From Sphingomicrobium clamense (GTDB taxonomy: Bacteria; Pseudomonadota; Alphaproteobacteria; Sphingomonadales; Sphingomonadaceae): DNA of 64,000 bases. The DNA is taken from contig NZ_JAHVAH010000001.1 of NCBI RefSeq assembly GCF_019264355.1, positions 2,030,001 through 2,094,000 on the forward strand, given 5' to 3'. Below, piece after piece: positions 16,613 to 25,395 of this stretch (the stretch's first letter is position 1; the number at the start of each line of letters is the position of its first letter). A program made the translations under genes and the position numbers. The notes under the pieces are model-generated. The model worked only from the letters and a program-made list of their open reading frames with translations, did not search any database and was not told the origin of the DNA.

Positions 16613-18607
16613 ATGACGGGTGGGGATAACAGGGCAGTGTCCTTGCGTCGCGTCGCAGCGGTCAGCGGCGCGCTATTCGTCACCCTCGCGCTCCTTTTCA
16701 TGGTCTACATGGTCTCGACGACCAACGATGCGCGCCTCGCCGCGCAGGACCGCGAACGCCACGCCTACGACGTCACGCTGCTGACCCGCTCGCTCGACGC
16801 CACCATCTCCAATTCCGAAGCCGCGCTCGGCCGCTTCGTGCTCGACGAGCAGGAAGAGACGAGCGGCAACATCTATTATGGCGAGTGGCGCAAGGCACGC
16901 GTCCAGCTCAACGAGCTCAACCGCCTCGTCGCGCGCGATCCGGCGCAGCGCGAGAGGGTCGCCGAGCTGCGCGAACTGTTCAATCGCCGCGACACCGAAC
17001 TGGCACGCGCCGCCCGCGCCGCCGCCGCGCAACAGGGCGAAGGCGGGGTCAATCTCTTCTACACCGCCGGCCTGTCGCCGACCGGTCCGGCGCTTTCGGC
17101 CAAATTGTCCGACATTGCCGCGGCCGAACGCGACAAGCTCACCCGCTCGATCGAGACGACCCAGTTCTTCTCTACCGAGGCCGATCGCCTGACCGACTAT
17201 CTCGGCTGGCTCGGCATCCTGGTGGGTGGCATCGCACTGATGCTCGGCCTCTCCAGCTACAGCACGCTGCGCGCCTATCTCGCGTCCAAGGAAGAGGCGG
17301 AGACCGAGGCCGAACGCGCGGGCGAGCTCGAGGTCGCGGTCGCCGAACGCACCGCCGAACTCGTCGCCGCCAACGAGGCGCTCAAGGCCGAGGCGGAAGA
17401 ACGGCAATTGGCCGAAGCCCAGCTCCGCCAGGTCCAGAAGATGGAAGCCGTCGGCCAGCTTACCGGCGGCATCGCGCACGACTTCAACAACATGCTCGCG
17501 GTCGTCGTGGGCGGGCTCGACCTCGCCCGTCGCCGCATCGACGGCCCGCGCCGCGAAGTGATGGGCCATCTTACCAACGCGATGGAAGGCGCCACGCGCG
17601 CTGCCGCACTCACCCGCCGCCTGCTGAGCTTTGCACGTTCGGAGCCATTGCTCCCCGAACGGGTCGAAAGCGCGACGCTCATCCCGTCGATGCGCGACCT
17701 GCTCGACCGCACGCTCGGCGAGCGAATTTCGATCCATCTCGACCTGCAGGACGATGCCTGGCCCGTCTTCGTCGACCCGCACCAGTTCGAAAACGCGCTC
17801 CTCAACCTCGCGGTCAATGCGCGCGACGCGATGCAGGGCGTGGGCGACCTCACGATCGAGAGTGCCAACGTGTCGCTCAAAGCCGGCGAAGTCGGCGACA
17901 ACCTCAAGGGCGAATATCTGCGCATCTCGGTCCGCGATACCGGCTGCGGGATGACCGACGAGGTTCGCGAACGCGCCTTCGAACCCTTCTTCACGACCAA
18001 GGATGTCGGCAAGGGCACCGGCCTCGGCCTGTCGCAGATTTTCGGCTTCGTCCACCAGTCGGGCGGCGAGGTCGACATCGACTCCACCGTCGGCGAAGGC
18101 ACCACCGTCTCGCTCTACATCCCTCGCGCGCAGGCGATCGCCAACGAGGACAAGGTCAAGGTCCACCCGGCCGCTGCCTCGCTGAGCGAGGAAGACGATA
18201 TCGTGTGCGCCAATGCGCGCATCCTGCTGGTCGAGGACGACCCGCGTGTCCGGACCGCGACCGTCGGCGCCCTTGAGGATCTCGGCTATGATCCGCGCAG
18301 CTGCGGCAGCGGCGCTGAGGCGCTCGAACTGTTCAAGCCGGGCGAATTCGACCTCGTCATCACCGACGTGGTGATGCCCAAGATGACCGGCCCCGAACTG
18401 GTCAGGGAACTGAAGGCGATTCAGCCCGACCTCAGCATCCTGTTCGTTACCGGCTATGTCGGCGAAGGTGACAATGACGAGCTGGTCGGCCACGAAATCT
18501 TGCGCAAGCCGTTCACGATTGGCGGGCTGAGTAGTGCAGTTGCGAACGCGCTGCGAGCGGGTTTTACTTCACAGCCCCCGAGCGCAGGAGCCGCGGCAAC
18601 AGGGTGA
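16613..18607 (+). CDS. hybrid sensor histidine kinase with CHASE3 sensor and receiver
   Basis: 664 residues. Membrane helix 1 is at about 14-34, a CHASE3-like periplasmic helical bundle at 40-195, and helix 2 at about 200-222. A coiled-coil linker (AERAGELEVAVAERTAELVAANEALKAE type) leads to the H box GGIAHDFNNMLAV (His289), the N box NLAVNARDAM, G1 DTGCGMTD and G2 GTGLGLSQIFGF. A C-terminal receiver starts at ILLVEDDPRVR, with phosphoacceptor Asp585 in ITDVVMPKMTG. The DFNN-type H box and attached receiver are typical of alphaproteobacterial hybrid kinases. There is no adjacent DNA-binding regulator. The last 44 bases overlap the convergent Tam41-like gene. Confidence 0.93.
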   Translation: MTGGDNRAVSLRRVAAVSGALFVTLALLFMVYMVSTTNDARLAAQDRERHAYDVTLLTRSLDATISNSEAALGRFVLDEQEETSGNIYYGEWRKARVQLNELNRLVARDPAQRERVAELRELFNRRDTELARAARAAAAQQGEGGVNLFYTAGLSPTGPALSAKLSDIAAAERDKLTRSIETTQFFSTEADRLTDYLGWLGILVGGIALMLGLSSYSTLRAYLASKEEAETEAERAGELEVAVAERTAELVAANEALKAEAEERQLAEAQLRQVQKMEAVGQLTGGIAHDFNNMLAVVVGGLDLARRRIDGPRREVMGHLTNAMEGATRAAALTRRLLSFARSEPLLPERVESATLIPSMRDLLDRTLGERISIHLDLQDDAWPVFVDPHQFENALLNLAVNARDAMQGVGDLTIESANVSLKAGEVGDNLKGEYLRISVRDTGCGMTDEVRERAFEPFFTTKDVGKGTGLGLSQIFGFVHQSGGEVDIDSTVGEGTTVSLYIPRAQAIANEDKVKVHPAAASLSEEDDIVCANARILLVEDDPRVRTATVGALEDLGYDPRSCGSGAEALELFKPGEFDLVITDVVMPKMTGPELVRELKAIQPDLSILFVTGYVGEGDNDELVGHEILRKPFTIGGLSSAVANALRAGFTSQPPSAGAAATG

Positions 18608-19460
18608 AGGCCGCGATGATCGGGTGACGCCGCTGCCACGGCTTCACCTCGAGCTCGGTACCGGCATGCCGGTTGATCTTCCACGCGATGTAATCGATTC
18701 CGCCCGCGAAGGTCGTCGTCGCCTTGGCGAGCCGCGCCACCGACAGCCACTTGCCCTTGCGTTGCAGCGCTTTCCATTGGCGCGCCATCGCGCGCGCGGA
18801 CGGAAGCGCCGACCGGTCGACCGCATCGAGCGCCGCCTCGCCGAACAGGCGATAGCGCGCAGGATCGGTGTCGATGATCTTCGAGCCCCTGCCCTTGCGT
18901 TCGGCACGCAACTCGGCGCCATAGGTCATCTTGAACCCACGATCCCATACGCTCATCGGGTCGGGATCGGTATCGGCGATTAGCGGCAAGGTCTTGGCGA
19001 ACAGGGTCGCGGGCGCGTCGGCGACCGCCTGCACGACGCAAGCGCGCGCCTTATCGTCCGCCGCCCACACCAGCCGCGTCGGTTGCGCAAACCGCGCCCA
19101 GACCGAGACGCTCCGCGCCCGCACGCTATTCTCGCGCAGGAAATCCTCTTCGCTGAGCACGGCATATTTGGCGGCCAATCCTTCATGCTCGAACGGGAAG
19201 ACGTTGGGCGGGATCAGCGCATTGGCCTTCGCCATCCACCCCTTGTCATAGGCCGCCTTGTAGTCGGAGACGATCAGGTAGAAGTCGAGCATCAACCCGT
19301 CGAGCTGCTCCTCGCGCAGGCAGCTGCCGTAAAACAGCACCGCGCGGCTCGCCTCGCCATGTCGCGCGGCGACCGCTTCGGCCATCGCCGTCACGCGAGG
19401 GTCGACCGGAATGGCCAGTTCGGCCGCAGTCAGGCCTTCGAGGCGCGCATTTCCGGTCAT
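18564..19460 (-). CDS. Tam41-like nucleotidyltransferase in the sphingolipid cluster
   Basis: 298 residues from the ATG at 19460, one base after the upstream kinase stop. The nucleotidyltransferase signature is AVLFYGSCLREEQ...GLMLDFYLIVSD (GS then DxD-like acidic site), followed by LAAKYAVLSEEDFLREN and ARFAQPTRLVWA. These are the landmarks of Tam41, the mitochondrial CDP-diacylglycerol synthase. It would use CTP and a phospho-lipid to make a CDP-lipid. Beside a lipid-kinase gene it may activate ceramide phosphate, or act in ceramide phosphoglycerate synthesis (inference). The metal site reads LDF rather than strict DxD. Alternative: an ordinary second CDP-diacylglycerol synthase. Confidence 0.72.
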   Translation of the reverse strand: MTGNARLEGLTAAELAIPVDPRVTAMAEAVAARHGEASRAVLFYGSCLREEQLDGLMLDFYLIVSDYKAAYDKGWMAKANALIPPNVFPFEHEGLAAKYAVLSEEDFLRENSVRARSVSVWARFAQPTRLVWAADDKARACVVQAVADAPATLFAKTLPLIADTDPDPMSVWDRGFKMTYGAELRAERKGRGSKIIDTDPARYRLFGEAALDAVDRSALPSARAMARQWKALQRKGKWLSVARLAKATTTFAGGIDYIAWKINRHAGTELEVKPWQRRHPIIAAFTLLPRLLRSGAVK

Positions 19461-19461
19461 G

Positions 19462-20541
19462 TCAGGCCGCGATTTTGACGAAACGGATCGGATTGGCGGT
19501 CTTGAGCACCAGCGCCCCGCCTTCGGGCGCCACGAAGCTTTCGCCGTCAAGGATCACTTCGCTCGCCTCGCCCGCGATCGTGATACGATCGGTCGCCTCG
19601 ATGTGCACACCCTTGACCGGCTGCTTGCCCAGCTTGCCCATCAGGCTCGCCCACAGCGCGCCGAGCACCCGGCGACGGCCCTGCTCGACCGCGACGATCT
19701 TCAACCCGCCGTGCTGCCCGTTGGCCAGCTCCTGGTTGAGCAAGAGCTTGTCGAGCGTGGTTACCATCAAAACGGCAAAGCGCTCGGTCATCGCCTTGGC
19801 CTTGCCCAGCCCCAGCGTCGTCGGACGCGGCGCGGGCGGCAACGCCTTGCCCTTCAGGCCCAGCAGCTGCTGCGCAACCACGGCGATGGCGGTCAGGAAA
19901 TGGCTGACACCGTTGGGCAGCCCCATCGGGTAAATCTTGTGGCGGCAATAGAGCATGATGTCGGCCAGCCCCGCACCGCCCAGGAACATGCCGATCACCG
20001 GCTTGTCGTCCTCTTCGCCCTCGCTCAGCGCGATCAGCTCACGGCTGACGATATGGTCCTCGATCCCGCCGGCCACGATTTGCTGCAGCTTCTTGAGCAT
20101 CTCGATCGGTCCGCCCTCGGCGCCCAGGTCGAGCGCGATCAGGTTGGTCTTGCCGCTCGGCAGCACCGCAACCGGCGGCACGTCGTCGCCAAAGGCATCG
20201 CCATTGTGCAATTCGGTCAGCACCGCCTGTACCGTCCCGTCGCCACCATTGATGATCAGCAGCGCCGGCTTGATCCGCGCGATGGTGCGCAGCGCTTCCG
20301 CCGTCTGTCCGGCGGCATCGACTTCATAGTGAAAGATGTCCGGCTGTTCGGCGCAGAAGTCGCGGATCATCGGCAGGCGCGCCATGTTCTGCGTGCTGTT
20401 GGGGTTGCTCAGGAGCGCGATCCGCGCACGGCATGGCGCCTTGCCGATCATCTCGTCGGTGCATTCGACGCCGGCAACCGTGCCGACGCCGCGCGCGGCA
20501 TCGGTGAGATTTTCATGGGGCACGGCACGCATGAGGGACAT
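19462..20541 (-). CDS. diacylglycerol-kinase-family lipid kinase, probable ceramide kinase
   Basis: 359 residues from the ATG at 20541, preceded by GAGGAAAG. DAGK catalytic landmarks: RIALLSNPNSTQN, LLIINGGDGTVQAVL (GGDGT nucleotide loop at about residue 100), VAVLPSGKTNLIALDLG and a C-terminal beta-sandwich (VHIEATDRITIAGE, VILDGESF). The enzyme phosphorylates a lipid hydroxyl using ATP. In Caulobacter a protein of this family (CpgB/CerK) phosphorylates ceramide and is encoded near spt; the same position here supports ceramide as substrate. It is co-transcribed with the Tam41-like gene and divergent from lptF. Confidence 0.83.
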   Translation of the reverse strand: MSLMRAVPHENLTDAARGVGTVAGVECTDEMIGKAPCRARIALLSNPNSTQNMARLPMIRDFCAEQPDIFHYEVDAAGQTAEALRTIARIKPALLIINGGDGTVQAVLTELHNGDAFGDDVPPVAVLPSGKTNLIALDLGAEGGPIEMLKKLQQIVAGGIEDHIVSRELIALSEGEEDDKPVIGMFLGGAGLADIMLYCRHKIYPMGLPNGVSHFLTAIAVVAQQLLGLKGKALPPAPRPTTLGLGKAKAMTERFAVLMVTTLDKLLLNQELANGQHGGLKIVAVEQGRRRVLGALWASLMGKLGKQPVKGVHIEATDRITIAGEASEVILDGESFVAPEGGALVLKTANPIRFVKIAA

Positions 20542-20669
20542 GACTTTCCTCGACTTCTCGCTATAGCACTGGAGCCCGTCGCCAAGTCGGGCGGCCGACA
20601 GGCATGGCTACGTGCCTGACGTTTTCGTGGCCCAATGCGGCCAAAACATGGTGGAGGCAGGACAAAAGC

Positions 20670-21917
20670 GTGCAGCTCGGGCTGATCGACCGCTATCTGG
20701 CCAAGACCATCTTCGTGCCCCTCGTCGGCACGTTGATCCTCGCGGCGATGCTGCTGGTGCTCGACAAGATGCTCCGGCTGTTCGACTTCGTCGTCTCGCT
20801 GGGCGGACCGGTCAGCGTCGTGTTCCAGATGCTCGCCAACTCGCTGCCCAACTATTTCGCGCTCGGCATCCCGATCGGCCTCCTCCTCGGCTGCCTCCTC
20901 GCCTTCCGCAAACTGGCATTGACGTCGGAGCTCGACGCGCTGCGCGGCATCGGCGTCGGCTATACCCGGATGCTGCGCGTACCCTACATATACGCAATCG
21001 CGATGATGTTCCTCAATCTCGCCATCGTCAGCTATGTCGAACCTTATTCGCGCTATGCCTACGAAGGGCTCAGCTTCGACCTGCGCTCGGGTGCGCTCGG
21101 TGCCTCGATCAAGGTTGGCGAACATAACAGTTTGGGCAGCGGCGTGACGCTGCGGATCGACGAGAGCGAAGAGAACGGCACCCGCCTCAAGGGCATCTTC
21201 ATCGCCATGGACAAAGGCGGGCGCGACAAGGTCGCTGCCTCCGCGACCTCCGGCCAGTTCCTTGCCACCGACGACCCCGACACGATCATCTTCCGCCTGC
21301 GCGATGGTCGCCTGATCCAGGATTCGCCCAATTTCGCGACCCCGCGCACGCTGGCCTTCGACAGTTACGACCTGCCTATCTCGCTGCCCGAAATCGACGC
21401 CTTCCGCGGACGCGGTAACCAGATTCGCGAGCTGACACTGCCCGAGGTGTTCCGCTTGGCTTATGTCCGCGACGACGTGCCGCGCGACGTCAACCTTGCC
21501 GCGCGCGCCAATGTCGGCTTCCGCCTCGTCGAAGTATTCATGATGCTGATGCTGCCGATGCTCGCGGTCGCGCTCGCGGTGCCCTCCAAGCGCTCGTCCA
21601 GTTCGCTCGGCATTTTCGTCTCGATCGTGATGGTCGTGACCTATCACAAGATCAACCAATATGCCGAAGGCGCGGGAGCGCAGGGCCGGCTGCAGCCCGA
21701 ACTCGCCTTGTGGGGCCCGTTCGTCGCGCTCTGCCTGTTGATTCTCTGGATGTATCACGTCATCGCCCACCGCGTCGGCGGACAGCCGATCGGCGCGCTC
21801 GAGGCTTTCTTTGCGAAGATCGGGAAGGCAATCCGCAAGATCGTTCCCGATCCACGCGCCAAGGCGCTCGCCGCACGCAAGGCCGCGCTTGAGGAAGCGC
21901 AGGCGGACGCGGCATGA
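20670..21917 (+). CDS. lptF: LptF-type permease of the lipid export ABC transporter
   Basis: 415 residues from the GTG at 20670 (GGAGGCAGGAC upstream); an ATG at 20604 in frame gives 22 extra hydrophilic residues and is less likely. YjgP/YjgQ family: LIDRYLAKTIFVPLVGTLILAAMLLVLDKML (helix 1), helices 2-3 around FALGIPIGLLLGCLLAF and SELDALRGIGV, a periplasmic beta-jellyroll of about 170 residues, then three C-terminal helices. With LptG and LptB it powers extraction of LPS toward the outer membrane. lptG overlaps by 4 bases. The location inside a sphingolipid cluster suggests sphingolipid cargo in an organism that may lack lipid A (inference). Confidence 0.9.
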   Translation: MQLGLIDRYLAKTIFVPLVGTLILAAMLLVLDKMLRLFDFVVSLGGPVSVVFQMLANSLPNYFALGIPIGLLLGCLLAFRKLALTSELDALRGIGVGYTRMLRVPYIYAIAMMFLNLAIVSYVEPYSRYAYEGLSFDLRSGALGASIKVGEHNSLGSGVTLRIDESEENGTRLKGIFIAMDKGGRDKVAASATSGQFLATDDPDTIIFRLRDGRLIQDSPNFATPRTLAFDSYDLPISLPEIDAFRGRGNQIRELTLPEVFRLAYVRDDVPRDVNLAARANVGFRLVEVFMMLMLPMLAVALAVPSKRSSSSLGIFVSIVMVVTYHKINQYAEGAGAQGRLQPELALWGPFVALCLLILWMYHVIAHRVGGQPIGALEAFFAKIGKAIRKIVPDPRAKALAARKAALEEAQADAA

Positions 21918-23014
21918 TCAACACCAACTTCCTGCCCTCGCGCCGCATGGCGACCTACATGATCAAGCTGTTCATCACGCGCAGCCTCGCCGTGCTCGTC
22001 GCGCTAGTGATGGTGCTGATGATGCTCGATCTGCTCGGCGAAAGCGGCAAGATCCTCGCGGTCGAGGGCAATGGCGAAGCGCAGCTCTGGGACTATGCCC
22101 GCCTGCGCTTGCCGCTGCTCATCGCGCGCTTCCTGCCTTTCTCGGTGCTGCTCGGCACGCTCATCGCCTTCACCAGCCTCAACCAGCATAGCGAGGTCGT
22201 GGCGATGAAATCGGCGGGCCTGTCCGCCCACCAGATCCTCGCGCCTTTGATCATCGCCAGTGCGGGCGTGGCCGCGGTCCTGTTCGTGTTCAACGAAACC
22301 ATCGTTGTCAACAGCGCGCGCACCGTGAACGCCTGGAGCGACAACGACTACGAACCCGTCCCGCCCGAAAGCAACGTCCACACCAACGTCTGGCTGACCG
22401 TCGGCGAGGATCAGCTGCACGCCGATTTGGCGGTGGGCGACGAGCGCAATTTCCGGATGGAAGACGTCACCATCTACGAACGGCGCGGTGGCGCGCTCAC
22501 CCGCATCGTCGAGGCCGAAGAGGCGCGGCTGAACGAGGCCGGCACGTGGGACATGACGGGCCTGCGGACCTACGACAGCTCGATGAACCTCGTGACGACG
22601 GGCGAAAGCGCGATCGGGCTCGGCGAAGTCGGCCCAAGGCAGATCACCCTCGCCAAGGTCGATGCGACCGCGCTCAACATCTTCGAGCTAGGCGAAGCGA
22701 TCGAGGACCTCGAAGCGGCGGGACGCCCGACCTCCGCCGCGCGTGCCGGCTGGTGGCACAAGATCGTCAGCCCGCTTTCCACGCTGCTCATGCCACTACT
22801 GGCCGCCATCGCAGCCTTCGGGCTGGCGCGTTCGGGGCAGGTGCTGCTGCGCGCGGTCATCGGCATGGCGCTCGGTTTCGCCTATTTCGTCGCCGACAAT
22901 TTCGCGCTCGCGATGGGCAATGCAGGCGTCTATCCGCCCATCCTCGCAGCATGGGGGCCGTTCCTGCTCTTCTTCCTTGTCGGTGAGACGATCCTGATCC
23001 GCTCCGAAGAGTAG
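21914..23014 (+). CDS. lptG: LptG-type permease of the lipid export ABC transporter
   Basis: 366 residues, overlapping lptF by 4 bases (ATGA). YjgP/YjgQ family with the same layout as its partner: an N-terminal helix after MATYMIKLFITRSLAVLVALVMV, RFLPFSVLLGTLIAF, SEVVAMKSAGLSAHQIL (coupling-helix region), a periplasmic jellyroll (residues about 135-260) and three closing helices including LARSGQVLLRAVIGMALGF. It forms the LptB2FG inner-membrane core with LptF. The gene ends 10 bases before the convergent desaturase-like gene. Confidence 0.92.
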   Translation: MINTNFLPSRRMATYMIKLFITRSLAVLVALVMVLMMLDLLGESGKILAVEGNGEAQLWDYARLRLPLLIARFLPFSVLLGTLIAFTSLNQHSEVVAMKSAGLSAHQILAPLIIASAGVAAVLFVFNETIVVNSARTVNAWSDNDYEPVPPESNVHTNVWLTVGEDQLHADLAVGDERNFRMEDVTIYERRGGALTRIVEAEEARLNEAGTWDMTGLRTYDSSMNLVTTGESAIGLGEVGPRQITLAKVDATALNIFELGEAIEDLEAAGRPTSAARAGWWHKIVSPLSTLLMPLLAAIAAFGLARSGQVLLRAVIGMALGFAYFVADNFALAMGNAGVYPPILAAWGPFLLFFLVGETILIRSEE

Positions 23015-23024
23015 ACCGGCGACC

Positions 23025-24140
23025 CTAGGCCGCGCGACGCTTCATCGTCGAGCGGGCGATCCGGCCGACCAACGGCAACAGCGCGCGGTGATGCGAGGCG
23101 TGGTAGGCGCTATCCGCCTCCAGCTCGCGGCTCAGGCGGCGATGCGCCTCGCCCAGATTGTGATAGGGCACGCCCGGCAGCAAGTGGTGCACACCGTGGT
23201 AGCGCAGCCCAACCGGCGCCCACAGCGCGGGCAGGGTCGCGGGCGGCGGCACATTGACGCTGTCGAGATACTGGTCGGTCACGCTCATCGGCTCGAGGCT
23301 CTCATTTTCCCATAGATGTGCGACCAGCGTTCGCACCTGGTTTAGGAACATGACCCCCGAAATCACGCCGAGCACGATGAGGAAGATGCGGATCGGCAAA
23401 ATGCCGGTCGCCATCATCCCGATCAGCGACATCGCCCAGGCGCTCGCGGCGATTTCCTGCCAGCGCCAGTTGCGCGCCTGCTGTCCTTCGGCGGGATCGC
23501 GCACGAAGAGCGGGTTGATCTGCAGCCCCGAATAGCGCCCGACCACATGGCGGCGCAGCCACGGCCAGACCGCCGACAGCGGTGCGAGCACGGCAAAGCG
23601 GAACAACAGCCCGATCGGCGCCAGCGCGGCGGCAATCAGAAAGAGCGGCAGGCTCCACGGCTTCATCGAGGCGAGCGGGAGATATTCCGGATCGTCGACC
23701 GTGCCATATTTGGTCTTGGCGTGGTGCTGGTTGTGCACCCCCTCATACATGAAGCTGGGCGCCAGCAGCGGCACGCCGACCAGGATGTTCCAGACCAGCC
23801 TGAACCAGGGCAGGTCGCCCTTCTTGATATGCGCCAGTTCGTGGATGAAACTGCCCGCGCGATAGAGCGCCAGCACCGCAACGGTCCCCGCGATCCACGG
23901 CACCCAGCCGGGCACGACCGCAAAACACAGCGCCAGCGCGCCATAGCCGATGATTACCGACGCGATGAGGTCGGCCCAGTAAATGCGTGCATCGGGCCGA
24001 TTGAGATCGCGCGTCAGCGTCGCTGCTGCCTTGAGCATCGCCTTGTCGTCGCCGCGTTTTGCGGCGCGCGCCATGTCGGGCGTCTCGCCGCTCGCGGCGG
24101 GCACTTCCAGTTTCATCGTTTCGCTAGCCATGTCAGCCAT
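23025..24140 (-). CDS. membrane fatty-acid desaturase/hydroxylase family protein
   Basis: 371 residues. Three histidine boxes that hold a di-iron centre are visible: HELAH, HNQHH and HGVHHLLP, separated by long hydrophobic segments (helices near residues 57-100, 118-140, 165-200 and 250-285). This is the membrane FA_desaturase superfamily, which desaturates or hydroxylates acyl chains using O2 and electrons from a reductase. Being divergent from the ceramide-synthase-like gene and convergent with lptG, it could modify a sphingoid base or N-acyl chain (inference); an ordinary acyl-lipid desaturase is the alternative. Start could be 24140 or the Met three codons later. Confidence 0.85.
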   Translation of the reverse strand: MADMASETMKLEVPAASGETPDMARAAKRGDDKAMLKAAATLTRDLNRPDARIYWADLIASVIIGYGALALCFAVVPGWVPWIAGTVAVLALYRAGSFIHELAHIKKGDLPWFRLVWNILVGVPLLAPSFMYEGVHNQHHAKTKYGTVDDPEYLPLASMKPWSLPLFLIAAALAPIGLLFRFAVLAPLSAVWPWLRRHVVGRYSGLQINPLFVRDPAEGQQARNWRWQEIAASAWAMSLIGMMATGILPIRIFLIVLGVISGVMFLNQVRTLVAHLWENESLEPMSVTDQYLDSVNVPPPATLPALWAPVGLRYHGVHHLLPGVPYHNLGEAHRRLSRELEADSAYHASHHRALLPLVGRIARSTMKRRAA

Positions 24141-24261
24141 TTACCTGAGCCTTCCATATAGGGAAGATTTTGTCCGCAACATGGCGAAAACGCCCCCATC
24201 TGTGACGGGCCGTGCATGTCGCGTGATGACAAGCCGCCCGTGCTGGGGTAGCGCAAAGCCC

Positions 24262-25392
24262 ATGACGATCGAAATATCGCCCGTAGCCGGTAGCGCGGAC
24301 CGCAAGGCATTTATCGATTTGCCGTGGGATCTCTACCGCGACGATCCGCACTGGGTGCCCCCGCTCAAGAGCGAGGTCCGCGCCTTGCTCGAAGAAAAGG
24401 TCAATCCCTGGTTCGACCATGGCCGCCTCCAGGCCTTTCTCGCCCGCCGCAACGGCAGGGTCGTCGGCCGCATCACCGCACAGATCGACGATCTCGTCGA
24501 ACGGGAAATGGGCAAAGGCACCGGCCAGTGGGGCATGTTCGAGGCCGCCGATGCCGACGTCGCCGCCGCGCTCATCCGCGCTGCCGAAAACTGGCTGCGC
24601 GCGCAGGGCATGACCCGCGCACTCGGGCCCTTCAGCATTTCGATCTGGGATGAGCCCGGGCTTCTCATCAAGGGCTTCGAGGAGGACCCGATGGTCATGA
24701 TGGGCCATCACAAGCCCGCTTATGCCGACTGGATCGAGGCTGCCGGCTACGAGAAGGCCAAGGACCTCTACACCTACAAGCTCGACATCACCAAGGACCT
24801 GCCCCCCGTCATCGACAAGCTCGTCACGATGGCGGACAAGTCGAAACGCATCGCCATCCGCGACGCCGAGAAGTCCAACTTCGATCGCGACGCCGCGATC
24901 ATCATGGGTATCCTCAACGACGCCTGGTCGGACAATTGGGGCTTCACCCCGCTCACCGATCGCGAGATCGCCTATGGCGCGAAGAAGTTGAAGCCGCTGA
25001 TCGTCGAGGATTGGACCAAGATCGTCGAGGTCGACGGTGAACCCGCCGCCTTCATGATCACCATCCCCGACGCCAACGAGATGATCAAGGACATGGACGG
25101 CCGGCTCTTCCCGTTCAATTGGATCAAGCTGCTCTGGCGCCTGCGCAATCCCGCGACCAGCCGCGTGCGCGTGCCGCTCATGGGTGTCGTGAAGAAGCAT
25201 CAGGGCGGACGCCTCGCCTCGATGCTCGCCTTCCAAATGATCGAACATACCCGTCGGCTGTGCGTCGAGCGCGGCGTGGAATGGGGCGAGATCGGTTGGG
25301 TGCTCGAGGACAATCAGGGCATGAACAGCATCGCCGAGATCTCCAACTCGGAATGCAATCACACCTACCGGATTTATCAGAAAGCCCTGTAG
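24262..25392 (+). CDS. GNAT-fold acyltransferase, probable bacterial ceramide synthase (bCerS-like)
   Basis: 376 residues from the ATG at 24262. A large GNAT-type protein of the YghO-like group: FIDLPWDLYRDDPHWVPPLK at the N-terminus, GRVVGRITAQIDDLV, then a C-terminal GNAT-like half with VPLMGVVKKHQGGRLASMLAF, EWGEIGWVLEDNQGMNSIAE and HTYRIYQKAL. The Caulobacter ceramide synthase, unrelated to eukaryotic ones, belongs to this kind of protein and acylates the amine of 3-ketosphinganine. Linkage within 8 kb of spt-acp-cerR supports the same role. No membrane helices are obvious. The function is inferred from family and context, not proven by sequence. Confidence 0.75.
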   Translation: MTIEISPVAGSADRKAFIDLPWDLYRDDPHWVPPLKSEVRALLEEKVNPWFDHGRLQAFLARRNGRVVGRITAQIDDLVEREMGKGTGQWGMFEAADADVAAALIRAAENWLRAQGMTRALGPFSISIWDEPGLLIKGFEEDPMVMMGHHKPAYADWIEAAGYEKAKDLYTYKLDITKDLPPVIDKLVTMADKSKRIAIRDAEKSNFDRDAAIIMGILNDAWSDNWGFTPLTDREIAYGAKKLKPLIVEDWTKIVEVDGEPAAFMITIPDANEMIKDMDGRLFPFNWIKLLWRLRNPATSRVRVPLMGVVKKHQGGRLASMLAFQMIEHTRRLCVERGVEWGEIGWVLEDNQGMNSIAEISNSECNHTYRIYQKAL

Positions 25393-25395
25393 GCG

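Noticed and set aside
16673..18493. 606-codon minus-strand frame opposite the hybrid kinase
   Set aside because: High-GC antisense shadow rich in Asp, Gly, Ala and Val; the kinase frame has all expected motifs.
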